From contig NZ_JBOEFY010000015.1 in NCBI RefSeq assembly GCF_050633145.1, positions 1 to 64,000 of the forward strand: a DNA stretch of 64,000 nucleotides, written 5' to 3'. The notes below the pieces were generated by a model. It was not told where the DNA came from and made no database searches. It saw only the letters and a list, made by a program, of their open reading frames with translations. Positions 9,396 through 18,408 of the stretch are shown piece by piece (position 1 is the stretch's first letter; each line of letters begins with the position of its first letter). This DNA is from Kordia sp050633145. Its GTDB lineage: Bacteria > Bacteroidota > Bacteroidia > Flavobacteriales > Flavobacteriaceae. Made by a program: the position numbers and the translations under genes.

Positions 9396-11627
9396 ATGGA
9401 AGCTACACCAAAACAAGGTATTCAGGGATTAGTCGAAAATTGGAAAAGTGATTTAATTGCAGCAGTGAGCGTCGCTCTCATTGCTTTACCTCTTTCTTTA
9501 GGGATTGCACTGGCTGCGGGAGCTCCGGCAATGTCAGGTATATTTTCTGCAATTATAGGTGGTGTAGTTACAACTCTTTATCGTGGTGGACATATATCCG
9601 TAAACGGTCCTGCTAAAGGAGTTATTGGAGTGATACTTTGGGGAATGATAGCAATGGACGATGGTTCTGGTCAAGCCTTTAATTATATATTGGCAGCTGT
9701 TGTTATTTCTGGAGCATTTCAAATGTTATTAGGAATATTGAAATTGGGACGATTGGCAGACATCTTCCATTCTTCTGTGATTCACGGTATTTTGGCTGCG
9801 ATTGGTATTATTATATTCGCAAAACAGATTCATGTTGCCATGGGTACACATTCTGAGAGCCCAGGCATTGTACAAAACCTTATTGATGCCGTTGTATATT
9901 TACCTCAAGCCAATCCTTTCGTATTGATTATTGCGTTGACAGGATTACTTTTATTGTTATTTCATTCCAAAATTAGTAACCGAATTTTCCATTTGTTGCC
10001 TACACCTATGTGGGTTATTGCGCTTTCCATTCCATTTGTATATGCGTTCAATTTCTTTGATCAGCAAACACTTTCATTCTTTGGAAAAGCCTATGAAGTA
10101 GGTCCTGATCTATTATTGGATATTCCTGATACAATTACAGATTCCATTATGTTACCTAACTTCGGTAAAATAAATACTATTGAATTTTGGATAACCGTAT
10201 TTTCTATTTTGATAATTTCAAGTATTGAATCCTTGGCCATTGCAAAAGCTGTAGACAAAATTGATCCTTATAAACGAAAAACGGACTTGAACAAAGATTT
10301 AACTGGTATAGGATTAAGTACCGTAGTTGCAGGTATGATAGGAGGTTTACCAATCATTGCTGTGATTATTAGAAGTACAGTTAATATTCATAATGGAGCA
10401 AAAACAAAATGGTCAAATATGTATCAAGGACTCTTATTGTTGCTTTTTATTGTGGTATTAAGCCCAATAATGGTACAAGTCCCACTCTGTGCATTTGCCA
10501 TTTTGCTTGTGTATACAGGATTTAAATTGGCATCACCATCTGTATTTAAACAAATGTATAGTCAAGGAACAGAGCAATTAATATTCTTTATAGCAACGAT
10601 GGTTTTAACCCTTTATACTAATTTATTGATTGGTTTACTCGGCGGATTATTATTGGCACTAGTCACTCACATGTTATTGGCGAGGCTATCCATACCTCAA
10701 TTTTTTAAAATGGTTTATAAATCACGCACAAAATTAGTGCAATTACCTGATGACAGTTTCGTTTTAAAAATTAGAGGAATTGCGAATTTTTTAGGAATAT
10801 TAAAAGTCGACAAACTTGTGGCACAAATTCCTTCTGGAGCTGATGTCAATATTGATTTATCAGAAACAAGATTGGTGGGTATTACCTATATGGATTACCT
10901 AGTGGAATATCTAAAAACACAAAGAGCTTCAGGCGGTGAAGTTATTATAACAGGTTTGGATTCGCATGTTTCATCGTCTACATATAATAGAGCTTTAAAA
11001 ATTTGTTTGACTAGCAATAGCACTAAACTATCGCAGCGACAAAAAAGATTGCGAAATTTAGCCACTGAGAAAGATTATCAATACACGAATCAAGTTGATT
11101 GGAATACGACGTATTTAAAGAAGTTTCACTTTTTTGAAATTAGACCTATTGAACGTAAATACAATTGTCTTAAAGGAACATTTAAAGATCTTGATGTGTC
11201 TTGGGAAATTGCGGATGTAACCTTTAATGAAGGTCAGGCTTTCACCGCTGAGACGTTTAATACCACTTTAATGGTTTTAAAATTGAATAAAAAGATTCCT
11301 ATTTTTACTATGGAAAAAGAAGCAGTATTAGAAAAATTATTTGACCGTATGATGGCATTTACGGGCTATAAAGACATTGATTTTAAGATGTATCCAGATT
11401 TTTCTAAAAAATTCCTGCTTATGGGAAATAATGAAGATGAAATTAGATCATTTTTTACAGATGAAATCATTCGCTTTTTCGAAAATCATCAAATTTATCA
11501 TTTAGAAAGCAATGGAGAATCAATAGTTATTTTTGATAAAATTAAATTGGCTCGAACGGATGAAACCCTCGCTTTTATAGAGTATGGTAAAAAATTGGCT
11601 ACACTCTTTGCTGCAAAAACAGCATAA
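9396..11627 (+). CDS. SulP-family inorganic anion transporter with STAS domain and long C-terminal extension
   Basis: 743 residues. Residues 15-430 contain 10-14 hydrophobic helices with SulP signatures ('ALPLSLGIALAAGAPAMSG' near 27-45, 'GPAKGVI' near 71). Residues about 450-545 fit a STAS domain (IPSGADVNIDLSETRLVGIT). SulP proteins move sulfate, bicarbonate or other anions across the inner membrane (family knowledge); no carbonic anhydrase or sulfur gene adjoins, so the substrate is open. Residues 550-743 form a soluble, charged extension that I do not recognise and that ordinary SulP proteins of about 500-600 residues lack. Coding is complete and in a single-gene unit. Confidence 0.85.
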   Translation: MEATPKQGIQGLVENWKSDLIAAVSVALIALPLSLGIALAAGAPAMSGIFSAIIGGVVTTLYRGGHISVNGPAKGVIGVILWGMIAMDDGSGQAFNYILAAVVISGAFQMLLGILKLGRLADIFHSSVIHGILAAIGIIIFAKQIHVAMGTHSESPGIVQNLIDAVVYLPQANPFVLIIALTGLLLLLFHSKISNRIFHLLPTPMWVIALSIPFVYAFNFFDQQTLSFFGKAYEVGPDLLLDIPDTITDSIMLPNFGKINTIEFWITVFSILIISSIESLAIAKAVDKIDPYKRKTDLNKDLTGIGLSTVVAGMIGGLPIIAVIIRSTVNIHNGAKTKWSNMYQGLLLLLFIVVLSPIMVQVPLCAFAILLVYTGFKLASPSVFKQMYSQGTEQLIFFIATMVLTLYTNLLIGLLGGLLLALVTHMLLARLSIPQFFKMVYKSRTKLVQLPDDSFVLKIRGIANFLGILKVDKLVAQIPSGADVNIDLSETRLVGITYMDYLVEYLKTQRASGGEVIITGLDSHVSSSTYNRALKICLTSNSTKLSQRQKRLRNLATEKDYQYTNQVDWNTTYLKKFHFFEIRPIERKYNCLKGTFKDLDVSWEIADVTFNEGQAFTAETFNTTLMVLKLNKKIPIFTMEKEAVLEKLFDRMMAFTGYKDIDFKMYPDFSKKFLLMGNNEDEIRSFFTDEIIRFFENHQIYHLESNGESIVIFDKIKLARTDETLAFIEYGKKLATLFAAKTA

Positions 11628-11649
11628 AAGTATTTAGGGTGCTTCCATG

Positions 11650-11724
11650 CAGTTACTTAATCAGTTCTGTATACTATTGAATATTCCTGCATTGATTATT
11701 GAAAAAGAATCGAAAGATAGCTAA
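11650..11724 (+). pseudogene. Fragment of the 3' end of a BNR-repeat gene
   Basis: The frame ending at the TAA 11722-11724 reads LNIPALIIEKESKDS; the last residues of the BNR-repeat protein are LNIPALILEKKSEDD. Over the final 21 residues 12 are identical, and both end in a stop at the same place. Upstream of LNIPAL the match fades. There is no start codon, so this is a gene-tail remnant left in the gap after the SulP gene. Confidence 0.55.
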
Positions 11725-11763
11725 AGTAATTCGCTTTATACGTACTAAAAAACAATACAGAAA

Positions 11764-12285
11764 ATGGATTGGAAAATACGCTATAATAACAACAAACCTC
11801 TAGTAAATTCATTCTTGACAGGAATATTTTACTTTCTATTTTGTTGGTCAATAGACTTTGGAGATACTTTCAAAGGGATGCTTATGAACTTAATGCTTTT
11901 TTTACCTGGGCTTACATTCCCACTGACAACATGTTATTATAAAAATAACACAATCAAAAATTACGATTTTCTAAGAATTGCACACTCAGCACTTTCAATT
12001 CTTATATATTTAGGAAGCGTATGGATTTTTTCAGGAGAAGGGCGTATAAAATACATAACTATTTTGGCTGGTTTTTCAGGTTCATTTTTATTCTTGATAG
12101 CAACAAAATATATCTTAAAGAAGGAACTAAAACTAATTCATATATTGTTGGTAGCAGTTTTAAGTGGAGTTGCATTTATGCCGTATGAAATTATTGGTCG
12201 CCTTGAAATACTTATGGGGTTTGCTGTTTTTCTGTGGACAGTTATAAATGGTTTCCTTCTAAACTTAGAATATAAAAAAGAATAG
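11764..12285 (+). CDS. Hypothetical six-helix membrane protein
   Basis: 173 residues, nearly all hydrophobic, with about six membrane segments (roughly 17-32, 38-58, 72-90, 95-117, 124-142, 147-168). No family recognised. It is followed after 19 bases by a DUF1801 gene on the same strand, so the two may share a transcript. AT-rich coding. Start at the only N-terminal ATG. Confidence 0.6.
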   Translation: MDWKIRYNNNKPLVNSFLTGIFYFLFCWSIDFGDTFKGMLMNLMLFLPGLTFPLTTCYYKNNTIKNYDFLRIAHSALSILIYLGSVWIFSGEGRIKYITILAGFSGSFLFLIATKYILKKELKLIHILLVAVLSGVAFMPYEIIGRLEILMGFAVFLWTVINGFLLNLEYKKE

Positions 12286-12304
12286 TAAAACAAATATAGT
12301 ACAC

Positions 12305-12742
12305 ATGGCAAAGAATAAAACCACACAAACAGAAGTTAATGTTTTTGATTTTATCGATTCGTATGTTGATAAAGAACAAAAGAAACTGGACAGTCTTAAA
12401 TTGATTGAACTCATTAGTGATTGGTCTGGTTTTGAACCCAGAATGTGGGGACCAACCATTATTGGTTTTGGACGTTATCATTACAAATATGCTAGCGGAC
12501 ATGAAGGCAATGCTCCTATCTTAGGTTTCTCGCCGAGAAAAGCACAGTTTTCTCTCTATATCTATTCTAAAACAGAAAAAAGTGATGCCTTATTGAAAGA
12601 TTTTGGCAAATTTAAAATGGGGAAAGCGTGTATTTATATTAAAAAATTGGAAGATATAGACATTTCAATCTTAGAACAGCTCTGCAAGGAATCAATTGCA
12701 TATATTAATGAACATCATGAGTGTGGTGCGTGTAAAAAATAG
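12305..12742 (+). CDS. DUF1801 (YdhG-like) domain protein
   Basis: 145 residues. The pattern of DUF1801 is clear: 'DSLKLIELISDWSGFEPRMWG', 'IIGFGRYHYKY', 'GFSPRKAQFSLYIY', 'LKDFGKFKMGKACIYIKKL'. The family is a small alpha/beta fold of unknown biochemical role found singly or fused to AraC regulators. Residue count is typical. Its neighbours are a small membrane protein upstream and a serine hydrolase 42 bases downstream. The extreme C-terminus carries a CGAC Cys pair (HECGACKK) that may bind metal; this is an inference. Confidence 0.85.
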   Translation: MAKNKTTQTEVNVFDFIDSYVDKEQKKLDSLKLIELISDWSGFEPRMWGPTIIGFGRYHYKYASGHEGNAPILGFSPRKAQFSLYIYSKTEKSDALLKDFGKFKMGKACIYIKKLEDIDISILEQLCKESIAYINEHHECGACKK

Positions 12743-12784
12743 AATTTTGCAAGTGTAATACATACACTATAGGCAAATATCATC

Positions 12785-13813
12785 ATGAGCAAACAAAAAA
12801 CAAAAATACTTAGAATTGCATTACTCGTTGGAACCATAATCTCCTTGTATTTTGTACCATGGCTATTAGTAAAAGCATGGATACTTCCACTACCAGACAC
12901 GGTTCAAGAACAATTAGATGAAGCCATTGGTCATGGATTTGACGGAATGATCGTTTATGTAGATCAAGCAAACAAATCACCTCAGTTTCTTGCTTCTGGC
13001 TGGCACAATCGAGAATCTAAGATACCAGCCAAACCAAAAGCTCTTTTTAAAATTGCTAGCATTAGTAAGTTATATGATGCCGTAGCCGTTACCAAATTGG
13101 TGAGTGATGGTAAACTTTCATTAGATAAAACAATCACTGATTATTTACCCGAACTTGCAGGAAGGATTGAAAATGCAGAAAAAATAACCTTGAGGCTACT
13201 CATACAGCATAGAAGCGGTATTCCCAATTTTACAAATGCTCCCAATTTTTGGGGAGCTCCAACGGAAACCTATGAAGAAAGTCTTGCATTAATTCTTGAT
13301 AAACCTGCCAATTTTAAACCTGATGAAGATTACGAGTATTGTAACACAAATTATCTCTTAATCAATAAGATAATGGATAATGCGCTAGGTTATGGTAACT
13401 TTCAATTCATTAAAGAAAGAATCCTAACACCTTTGCACCTTAACAATACCTTTGCTTCGTTAAATGACGTAAATATAGATGATGTAATGAGCGGTTATCA
13501 TGTAGGGTACTCTTCTGATTTAAAAGAAGATGAACACGGTATGCTAGCCACTGCGGAAGACGTTGGTATCTTCTTAAGAGCGTTGAATGATGGATCATTA
13601 TTTGAAAAGAGTGAAAAAGAACTATATGATTCTATTTATGAATATGAACATGCTGGTTGGGTTCCTGGATACCAGAGTTTCGCAAAATATTATAAAGATA
13701 TAAATACGGTTGTTGTTCAATTTTATAGTACAACAGATCCTAAATTGTACAATTGGAACTTGTCTGAAATCATAAATAATAGAATCAAGAAAATAATTGA
13801 AAATAAAAACTAG
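12785..13813 (+). CDS. Beta-lactamase-fold serine hydrolase, membrane-anchored
   Basis: 342 residues with an N-terminal hydrophobic anchor at 11-33 (IALLVGTIISLYFVPWLLV). The catalytic motifs of the class C beta-lactamase/DD-peptidase fold are present: SxxK as Ser92-I-S-Lys95, YxN as Tyr185-C-Asn187, and an H-A-G near residue 292 in place of KTG/HxG. Such proteins hydrolyse peptides or esters in the periplasm (family knowledge). The last residues are Lys/Asn-rich. It follows the DUF1801 gene by 42 bases and precedes an unknown gene by 27 bases, so a three-gene unit is possible. Confidence 0.85.
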   Translation: MSKQKTKILRIALLVGTIISLYFVPWLLVKAWILPLPDTVQEQLDEAIGHGFDGMIVYVDQANKSPQFLASGWHNRESKIPAKPKALFKIASISKLYDAVAVTKLVSDGKLSLDKTITDYLPELAGRIENAEKITLRLLIQHRSGIPNFTNAPNFWGAPTETYEESLALILDKPANFKPDEDYEYCNTNYLLINKIMDNALGYGNFQFIKERILTPLHLNNTFASLNDVNIDDVMSGYHVGYSSDLKEDEHGMLATAEDVGIFLRALNDGSLFEKSEKELYDSIYEYEHAGWVPGYQSFAKYYKDINTVVVQFYSTTDPKLYNWNLSEIINNRIKKIIENKN

Positions 13814-13840
13814 TCATAATAATCTTAGCATATATAAGAA

Positions 13841-14278
13841 ATGGTACAGAAAAAAGAAATGACAGCCGATTTTGAACAACTTACCTACACTGGTGAGATG
13901 CTGAAAGATTCTTGGGAGAAACAACTTGCGGTTTTTAAAAAACTCGAAAAAACCAGAATTGCTGAATACGGCATATCGAATTTTATTGATTGGGTTTTAC
14001 TAAATAAATACTACTCAGAGTGGTTATTTGTAAGTTCATCAATGTGGCGTTTATTGATAAGTATGCCAAAACCAGATGGAAAATTAAATTACCAACAAAC
14101 ACTAGAAATTCAAGTTGATCCTAAAACTTCACTGTTTACCATGGAATATTCTGATTGGGATAGCATAAACACTAAAAGTGATTATGAAAAAGCCATCACT
14201 TGGAAAACAAAATGTACAAACATTGAATTAGTAACCAATTTTATTGAATTTATAAACTGGAATAAAGATTGGTGTTAA
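13841..14278 (+). CDS. Hypothetical cytoplasmic protein
   Basis: 145 residues, no signal peptide or membrane segment, rich in Trp (9) and aromatic residues, with an EYSDWDS and a C-terminal NWNKDWC. I do not recognise a family. It sits 27 bases after the serine hydrolase and may be co-transcribed. Start at the first ATG; an internal ATG six codons later is also possible. Confidence 0.6.
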   Translation: MVQKKEMTADFEQLTYTGEMLKDSWEKQLAVFKKLEKTRIAEYGISNFIDWVLLNKYYSEWLFVSSSMWRLLISMPKPDGKLNYQQTLEIQVDPKTSLFTMEYSDWDSINTKSDYEKAITWKTKCTNIELVTNFIEFINWNKDWC

Positions 14279-14501
14279 AACAGCTTAAAATGAAAGTATA
14301 TTATGTGCTTCGACATAATTTTGCATGCAAGAAACTTAAAATTTTGAAGCAGTCTACTTCTACTTTACTAGTTCAGGATTGATTTGAAATATTTAATTAT
14401 GATTGACCACAAAAGCAATCAAATGTTTAAGTATATTTATAAACAAAAAACAAACGCAACAATTTCCTAGCCGAGACTGTTGACAAACATTAGAAACAAC
14501 A

Positions 14502-16361
14502 ATGACAAAAAATATAACGAAGGAATTAATTAAGTTTACATTTCTCGCAGCAGTACTAATTACTCCTCTACTCTCAGTTAATTCTCAAACAACAAAAAAA
14601 TCTGTTCCTATTTTCGAAAATGGAGAGGCTCAAATTATACCAGAATTTGAAGATTCTAAAAAATGGATTAGACATGATCTATGGGTTGAAACCGAGTTTG
14701 ATACTGATGGCGATGGAAAACTAGATAGAATGCATGTCGCCGTTACAAGGCCAGAACAAACGAATACAGAAGGGCTCAAATTACCTATTGTATATATTTC
14801 TAGTCCTTACTTTGCAGGTGTAGCACCAGATATCCCTGGTTCATTTTGGGATGTTAGGCATGAACTAGGAGTGGCGGCAAAAGAACGTGTGCATCCAGAA
14901 GTTACTCGAATAGGAAAGAGACCAATTATTTCAAATTCACACATAAGAAAATGGGTTCCAAGAGGATACATCGTAGTACACTCTTCTTCTCCAGGAACTG
15001 GACTTTCTCAAGGATCGCCTACAATTGGAGGTGATAACGAATCATTGGCTCCCAAAGCTGTGATTGACTGGCTATGTGGACGAATCCCGGGATATACATC
15101 TCCCGACGGTACTGAAGAAGTGAAAGCATTTTGGTCAACTGGAAAAGTAGGAATGACCGGAACATCCTATAATGGAACCATTCCTTTGGCTGCAGCTACA
15201 ACTGGTGTTGATGGACTAGAAGCAATTATACCAATCGCTCCAAATACTTCTTACTATCATTATTACCGATCCAATGGACTAGTGAGATCTCCTGGAGGAT
15301 ATTTAGGCGAAGACATAGATGTATTATACGATTTTGTTCATAGCGGAGATGAATCAAAGCGTGCTTACAATAATGCAACAATAAGAGATAAGGAAATGAA
15401 AAATGGCATGGACAGAATTACAGGAGATTATAATGATTTCTGGGCTGGACGAGATTATTTAAATGACATGGAACCTATGAAAGCAGCGTTACTTATGTCG
15501 CATGGATTTAATGATTGGAATGTGATGCCAGAACATAGTTATAGAATTTATGAAGCTGCCAAAGCCAAAGGCTTAGATTGTCAAATATATTATCATCAAT
15601 ATGGACACGGTGGTCCTCCTCCAATGAAAATGATGAACAGATGGTTTACACGTTATTTACATGGTGTAGAAAATGGCGTAGAAAATGATCCTCGCGCATG
15701 GATTGTTCGTGAAAATGATAGAATGCAAAACCCTACGCCTTATAAAGAATATCCAAATCCTGATGCGTCAGATGTAACTCTTTATCTAAGTGCTGGTAAT
15801 CCTAGTAAAGGAACCTTAGGTGCCGAGAAAACAGAAAATCAAGGAATGGAAAAAATTGTCGACGACTTTTCAATTTCTGGTAGCGAATTGGCACAAGCTG
15901 AAACTAGCAATCATAGGTTACTATATGTAACAAAAACATTCACAAAAGATGTGCATTTATCTGGTACGGCAAAGGTTTCTATTAAATTATCTAGCAGTAA
16001 GGCTGCCGCGAACCTTTCGGTTTGGTTGGTTTCACTGCCTTGGAATACTGAAGATAAAGTTAAAATCACGGATAATATCATCACTCGTGGTTGGGCCGAT
16101 CCACAAAATCACAAATCGATACGAAAAGGAGAACCTTTAAAAAAGGGAAAATTCTATCAAGTAACTTTCGATTTAATGCCAGATGATCAAATCATAAAAA
16201 AAGGGCAACAAATAGGACTCATGATTTTTTCAAGCGATAAAGAGTTTACCTTACATCCTGACCCAGGAACCGAATTAACGATTGATGTAACTTCAACAAC
16301 TTTGGTCTTGCCAATTGTTGGAGGTATTAAAGCCTTTAAGAATGCAGTAAAAGAAGATTAA
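14502..16361 (+). CDS. Secreted X-prolyl dipeptidyl aminopeptidase (S15 family)
   Basis: 619 residues with a signal peptide ending near VNSQ (residue 29). The S15 peptidase catalytic triad is visible: nucleophile GMTGTSYNG with Ser222, Asp338 in HGFNDWNV and His369 in YGHGG. The region WIRHDLWVETEFDTDGDGKLDRMHV opens the catalytic domain, and residues about 430-610 form the C-terminal jelly-roll (X-Pro dipeptidyl-peptidase C-terminal domain). The enzyme removes X-Pro dipeptides from peptide N-termini, probably in the periplasm, to use proline-rich peptides as food. All key residues are intact and length is normal. Single-gene unit. Confidence 0.9.
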   Translation: MTKNITKELIKFTFLAAVLITPLLSVNSQTTKKSVPIFENGEAQIIPEFEDSKKWIRHDLWVETEFDTDGDGKLDRMHVAVTRPEQTNTEGLKLPIVYISSPYFAGVAPDIPGSFWDVRHELGVAAKERVHPEVTRIGKRPIISNSHIRKWVPRGYIVVHSSSPGTGLSQGSPTIGGDNESLAPKAVIDWLCGRIPGYTSPDGTEEVKAFWSTGKVGMTGTSYNGTIPLAAATTGVDGLEAIIPIAPNTSYYHYYRSNGLVRSPGGYLGEDIDVLYDFVHSGDESKRAYNNATIRDKEMKNGMDRITGDYNDFWAGRDYLNDMEPMKAALLMSHGFNDWNVMPEHSYRIYEAAKAKGLDCQIYYHQYGHGGPPPMKMMNRWFTRYLHGVENGVENDPRAWIVRENDRMQNPTPYKEYPNPDASDVTLYLSAGNPSKGTLGAEKTENQGMEKIVDDFSISGSELAQAETSNHRLLYVTKTFTKDVHLSGTAKVSIKLSSSKAAANLSVWLVSLPWNTEDKVKITDNIITRGWADPQNHKSIRKGEPLKKGKFYQVTFDLMPDDQIIKKGQQIGLMIFSSDKEFTLHPDPGTELTIDVTSTTLVLPIVGGIKAFKNAVKED

Positions 16362-16482
16362 ATAATATATTAGTGTTAAAAACGATTTACGAACAATACA
16401 TAATCATTAGTATTTGTAATCTTTACTCTATATTTATGAATGATAATAGGCATCCTATATACAATTAACTTTTATTACTGAT

Positions 16483-16600
16483 TTTATCACGAATACATGA
16501 ATTATTTTTTTGTTTTTTATAACTGAGTTTACCGAATATTTTGACGCGAATCGAACTTTGTACTTAAATGAAAGTTTAGTACTTTGTAATCACCTACTTT
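16483..16600. repeat. Dispersed intergenic repeat, copy 3 (degenerate)
   Basis: TTTTATCACGAATACATGAA (16483-16502) followed by 'AACTGAGTTTACCGAATATTTTG' and a 'TTTGTAATC' tail, the same block order as at 1322-1465 and 9188-9297 but with more changes. It lies in a 273-base gap between the S15 peptidase and an orphan gene. Confidence 0.4.
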
Positions 16601-16634
16601 TCACACACTAACCCTTGGCAATAATTAGAAAAAA

Positions 16635-17207
16635 ATGAGAAATAAACTAATCATATTATTTTTAAGTATAAACACAATAGTATTGTCTCAAGAATTATCA
16701 GTAACTCATTTCAAAGAATTGAATAATCTAAAAGCTGAAATTGGGAAAAGCTCACGAAAACTAAAAGGAGCGAAATTTGAGGAATTATATCAGACTTATG
16801 ATAGTAATGTATTTAAAAAAACAATGTTTGAATATTTAAAAACAACTGACTATAAGAGTGTAGATGATTATTTTTGGTATAGTCATTTCTTTATGGATGA
16901 TTACTATAATTCAACAATCAATAAAGAATTAGCCCTAGAAATTCTTCAAAAAGGGAAAATTGATATTGAAAAAAGATTAAAAAAAGAAAATTTATCAGAC
17001 AATGAGAAATTATACCTGTCTATGACAAGGTGTCAAGTACTTTGGTTAAGTGGAATTTATTATTTTAATGAAAATGATCTTTTAAAAGGAGGCAAGTTTT
17101 TTGATTTGGCTTATGAAAACCCAGATTGCATTCATGCTTTTCCTGGAACAAGTAAAGAAGAAAAAGAAGAGATTTATAAGAAATACGCAGAATACAAAAA
17201 AAATTAA
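16635..17207 (+). CDS. Hypothetical secreted helical protein
   Basis: 190 residues with signal peptide MRNKLIILFLSINTIVLS-Q. The mature part is helical and charged, with pairs of aromatic residues (YFWYSHFF, YYNSTINKELALEIL, LWLSGIYYF) that suggest TPR-like helical hairpins, but no repeat is clear enough to call. It is followed by intergenic boundary element copy B, so it appears to be a one-gene accessory insertion. Confidence 0.6.
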   Translation: MRNKLIILFLSINTIVLSQELSVTHFKELNNLKAEIGKSSRKLKGAKFEELYQTYDSNVFKKTMFEYLKTTDYKSVDDYFWYSHFFMDDYYNSTINKELALEILQKGKIDIEKRLKKENLSDNEKLYLSMTRCQVLWLSGIYYFNENDLLKGGKFFDLAYENPDCIHAFPGTSKEEKEEIYKKYAEYKKN

Positions 17208-17209
17208 CT

Positions 17210-17324
17210 ATTGCCCACATCGAGTGTAACTATAGCTTAGTCTGGATGTACTCGGAAATTCCTGCGGTTTTCCCTCTGATTCGTTTTCTTTTGCTAACTT
17301 AGTTTCAGTCAACATAACAAACCA
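17210..17324. repeat. Intergenic boundary element, copy B
   Basis: Carries 'TAGTCTGGATGTACTCGG' then 'CCTGCGGTTTTCCCTCTGATT' spread over 17261-17282 and a right end with TCAACATAACAAACC. The blocks match those of copy A (2176-2335) in order and spacing. It separates two unrelated orphan genes. The TAACTTAG just before the next gene (about 17295) could serve as a -7 element of the Bacteroidota type, with one base off. Confidence 0.5.
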
Positions 17325-17939
17325 ATGAACACAGTTGAAAAAAATAGAGATTTTAACCAACCAATACTATGGAATGGTGACCTAAAAGATGATTGCACAG
17401 CAAAATGGGCAGGTTTAATGTTGCGAGCTGAATGGATGGACGAAGATTATTGGTGGTGGTGTGTTTACGATATGCTTGATAACGATAACCAAATTGATAG
17501 TTCTAATGAATATGATGAACGAATTATTGGTGGAGAGAAAGCAAGAGAAAAAGTTGAAGAAATTGCTCGAAACTACCTGAAAAATGAGTTGATCACTAAA
17601 CTGAAAAAGACTGACGAACAAGTAGATGTTGACAAATTGATTGTAGATTTAAAACGTATTGGAATCTCGTCAGCGTATTCTATTATGACTTTAGTAAAAG
17701 ATTTCGGATTTGACTATAAAGAAGCAAAAAATAAGGTGTTTGATTCGCCTATTTGGAAAGGATTAAGAGAACAATCTGAAATGTTGACACAAGCTTTTTT
17801 AAATGTTGGAGCGGAAGATGCTGATGAAGTGGAAATTGTTGATGGACGAGTAGCTTCAATAGCTTTTGATTTGACAAAAGGTACTACTGAAAAGGAGAAA
17901 CAAACTTTTTGGAAAAGAATAAAATCGAAATTTAAATAA
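17325..17939 (+). CDS. Orphan protein with a ribosomal L7/L12 C-terminal-like segment
   Basis: 204 residues. The N-terminal half (1-95) is Trp/Asp-rich (RAEWMDEDYWWWCVYDML) and unrecognised. Residues about 100-175 look like the L7/L12 C-terminal fold: 'IMTLVKDFGFDYKEAKNKVFDSP' parallels the L7/L12 'vik.vr...glgLKEAKdlVe.aP', and 'MLTQAFLNVGAEDADEVEI' parallels 'alkkaLeeaGAeVev'. This is pattern-based inference. No N-terminal dimerisation domain or hinge of L7/L12 is present, so it is not the ribosomal protein. It precedes an SRPBCC gene by 25 bases. Confidence 0.6.
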   Translation: MNTVEKNRDFNQPILWNGDLKDDCTAKWAGLMLRAEWMDEDYWWWCVYDMLDNDNQIDSSNEYDERIIGGEKAREKVEEIARNYLKNELITKLKKTDEQVDVDKLIVDLKRIGISSAYSIMTLVKDFGFDYKEAKNKVFDSPIWKGLREQSEMLTQAFLNVGAEDADEVEIVDGRVASIAFDLTKGTTEKEKQTFWKRIKSKFK

Positions 17940-17964
17940 TAAAAACGCACTACAACATTGTGTA

Positions 17965-18408
17965 ATGATTAAAAAGTTAGAATTTTCAATTGATATCAAG
18001 GCAGAAAAAACAACAGTTTGGAAAGCACTTTGGGATAAAAACTATTATCGTGATTGGGCTGGTGTATTTTTTGAAGGCTCATATTATTCAGCAGATAGTT
18101 TAAAGCAAGGTAACACAATTATGTTTCTTGCTCCAGATCTAAGCGGTATTTACAGTACTATCGAAATACACATTCCAAACGAAATCATTCAGTTTAAACA
18201 TATTGGGAATGTGGTAAACGGAAAAGAACAAGCTATTGACGACGAAACCAGAAAATGGTCAGGAGCCAAAGAAAGTTATTCTCTTACTGAAGATACTGGC
18301 ATAGTTACACTTTCTATTGAAATTGATGTGCTTGATGAACATTTAGAATTCATGTCTGCAAAATTTCCTGAAGCGCTTGAAAAGATAAAGGAAAACTGCA
18401 ACTTGTGA
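17965..18408 (+). CDS. SRPBCC-fold (AHSA1-like) protein
   Basis: 147 residues. 'FSIDIKAEKTTVWKALWDKNYYRDWAGVFFEGS' is the typical first strand-helix part of AHSA1/START-like proteins, and the C-terminal helix 'FPEALEKIKENC' closes the fold. The family binds hydrophobic ligands or helps Hsp90-like chaperones (family knowledge); no ligand can be inferred. The gap to the L7/L12-like gene is 25 bases, so co-transcription is likely. Confidence 0.8.
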   Translation: MIKKLEFSIDIKAEKTTVWKALWDKNYYRDWAGVFFEGSYYSADSLKQGNTIMFLAPDLSGIYSTIEIHIPNEIIQFKHIGNVVNGKEQAIDDETRKWSGAKESYSLTEDTGIVTLSIEIDVLDEHLEFMSAKFPEALEKIKENCNL

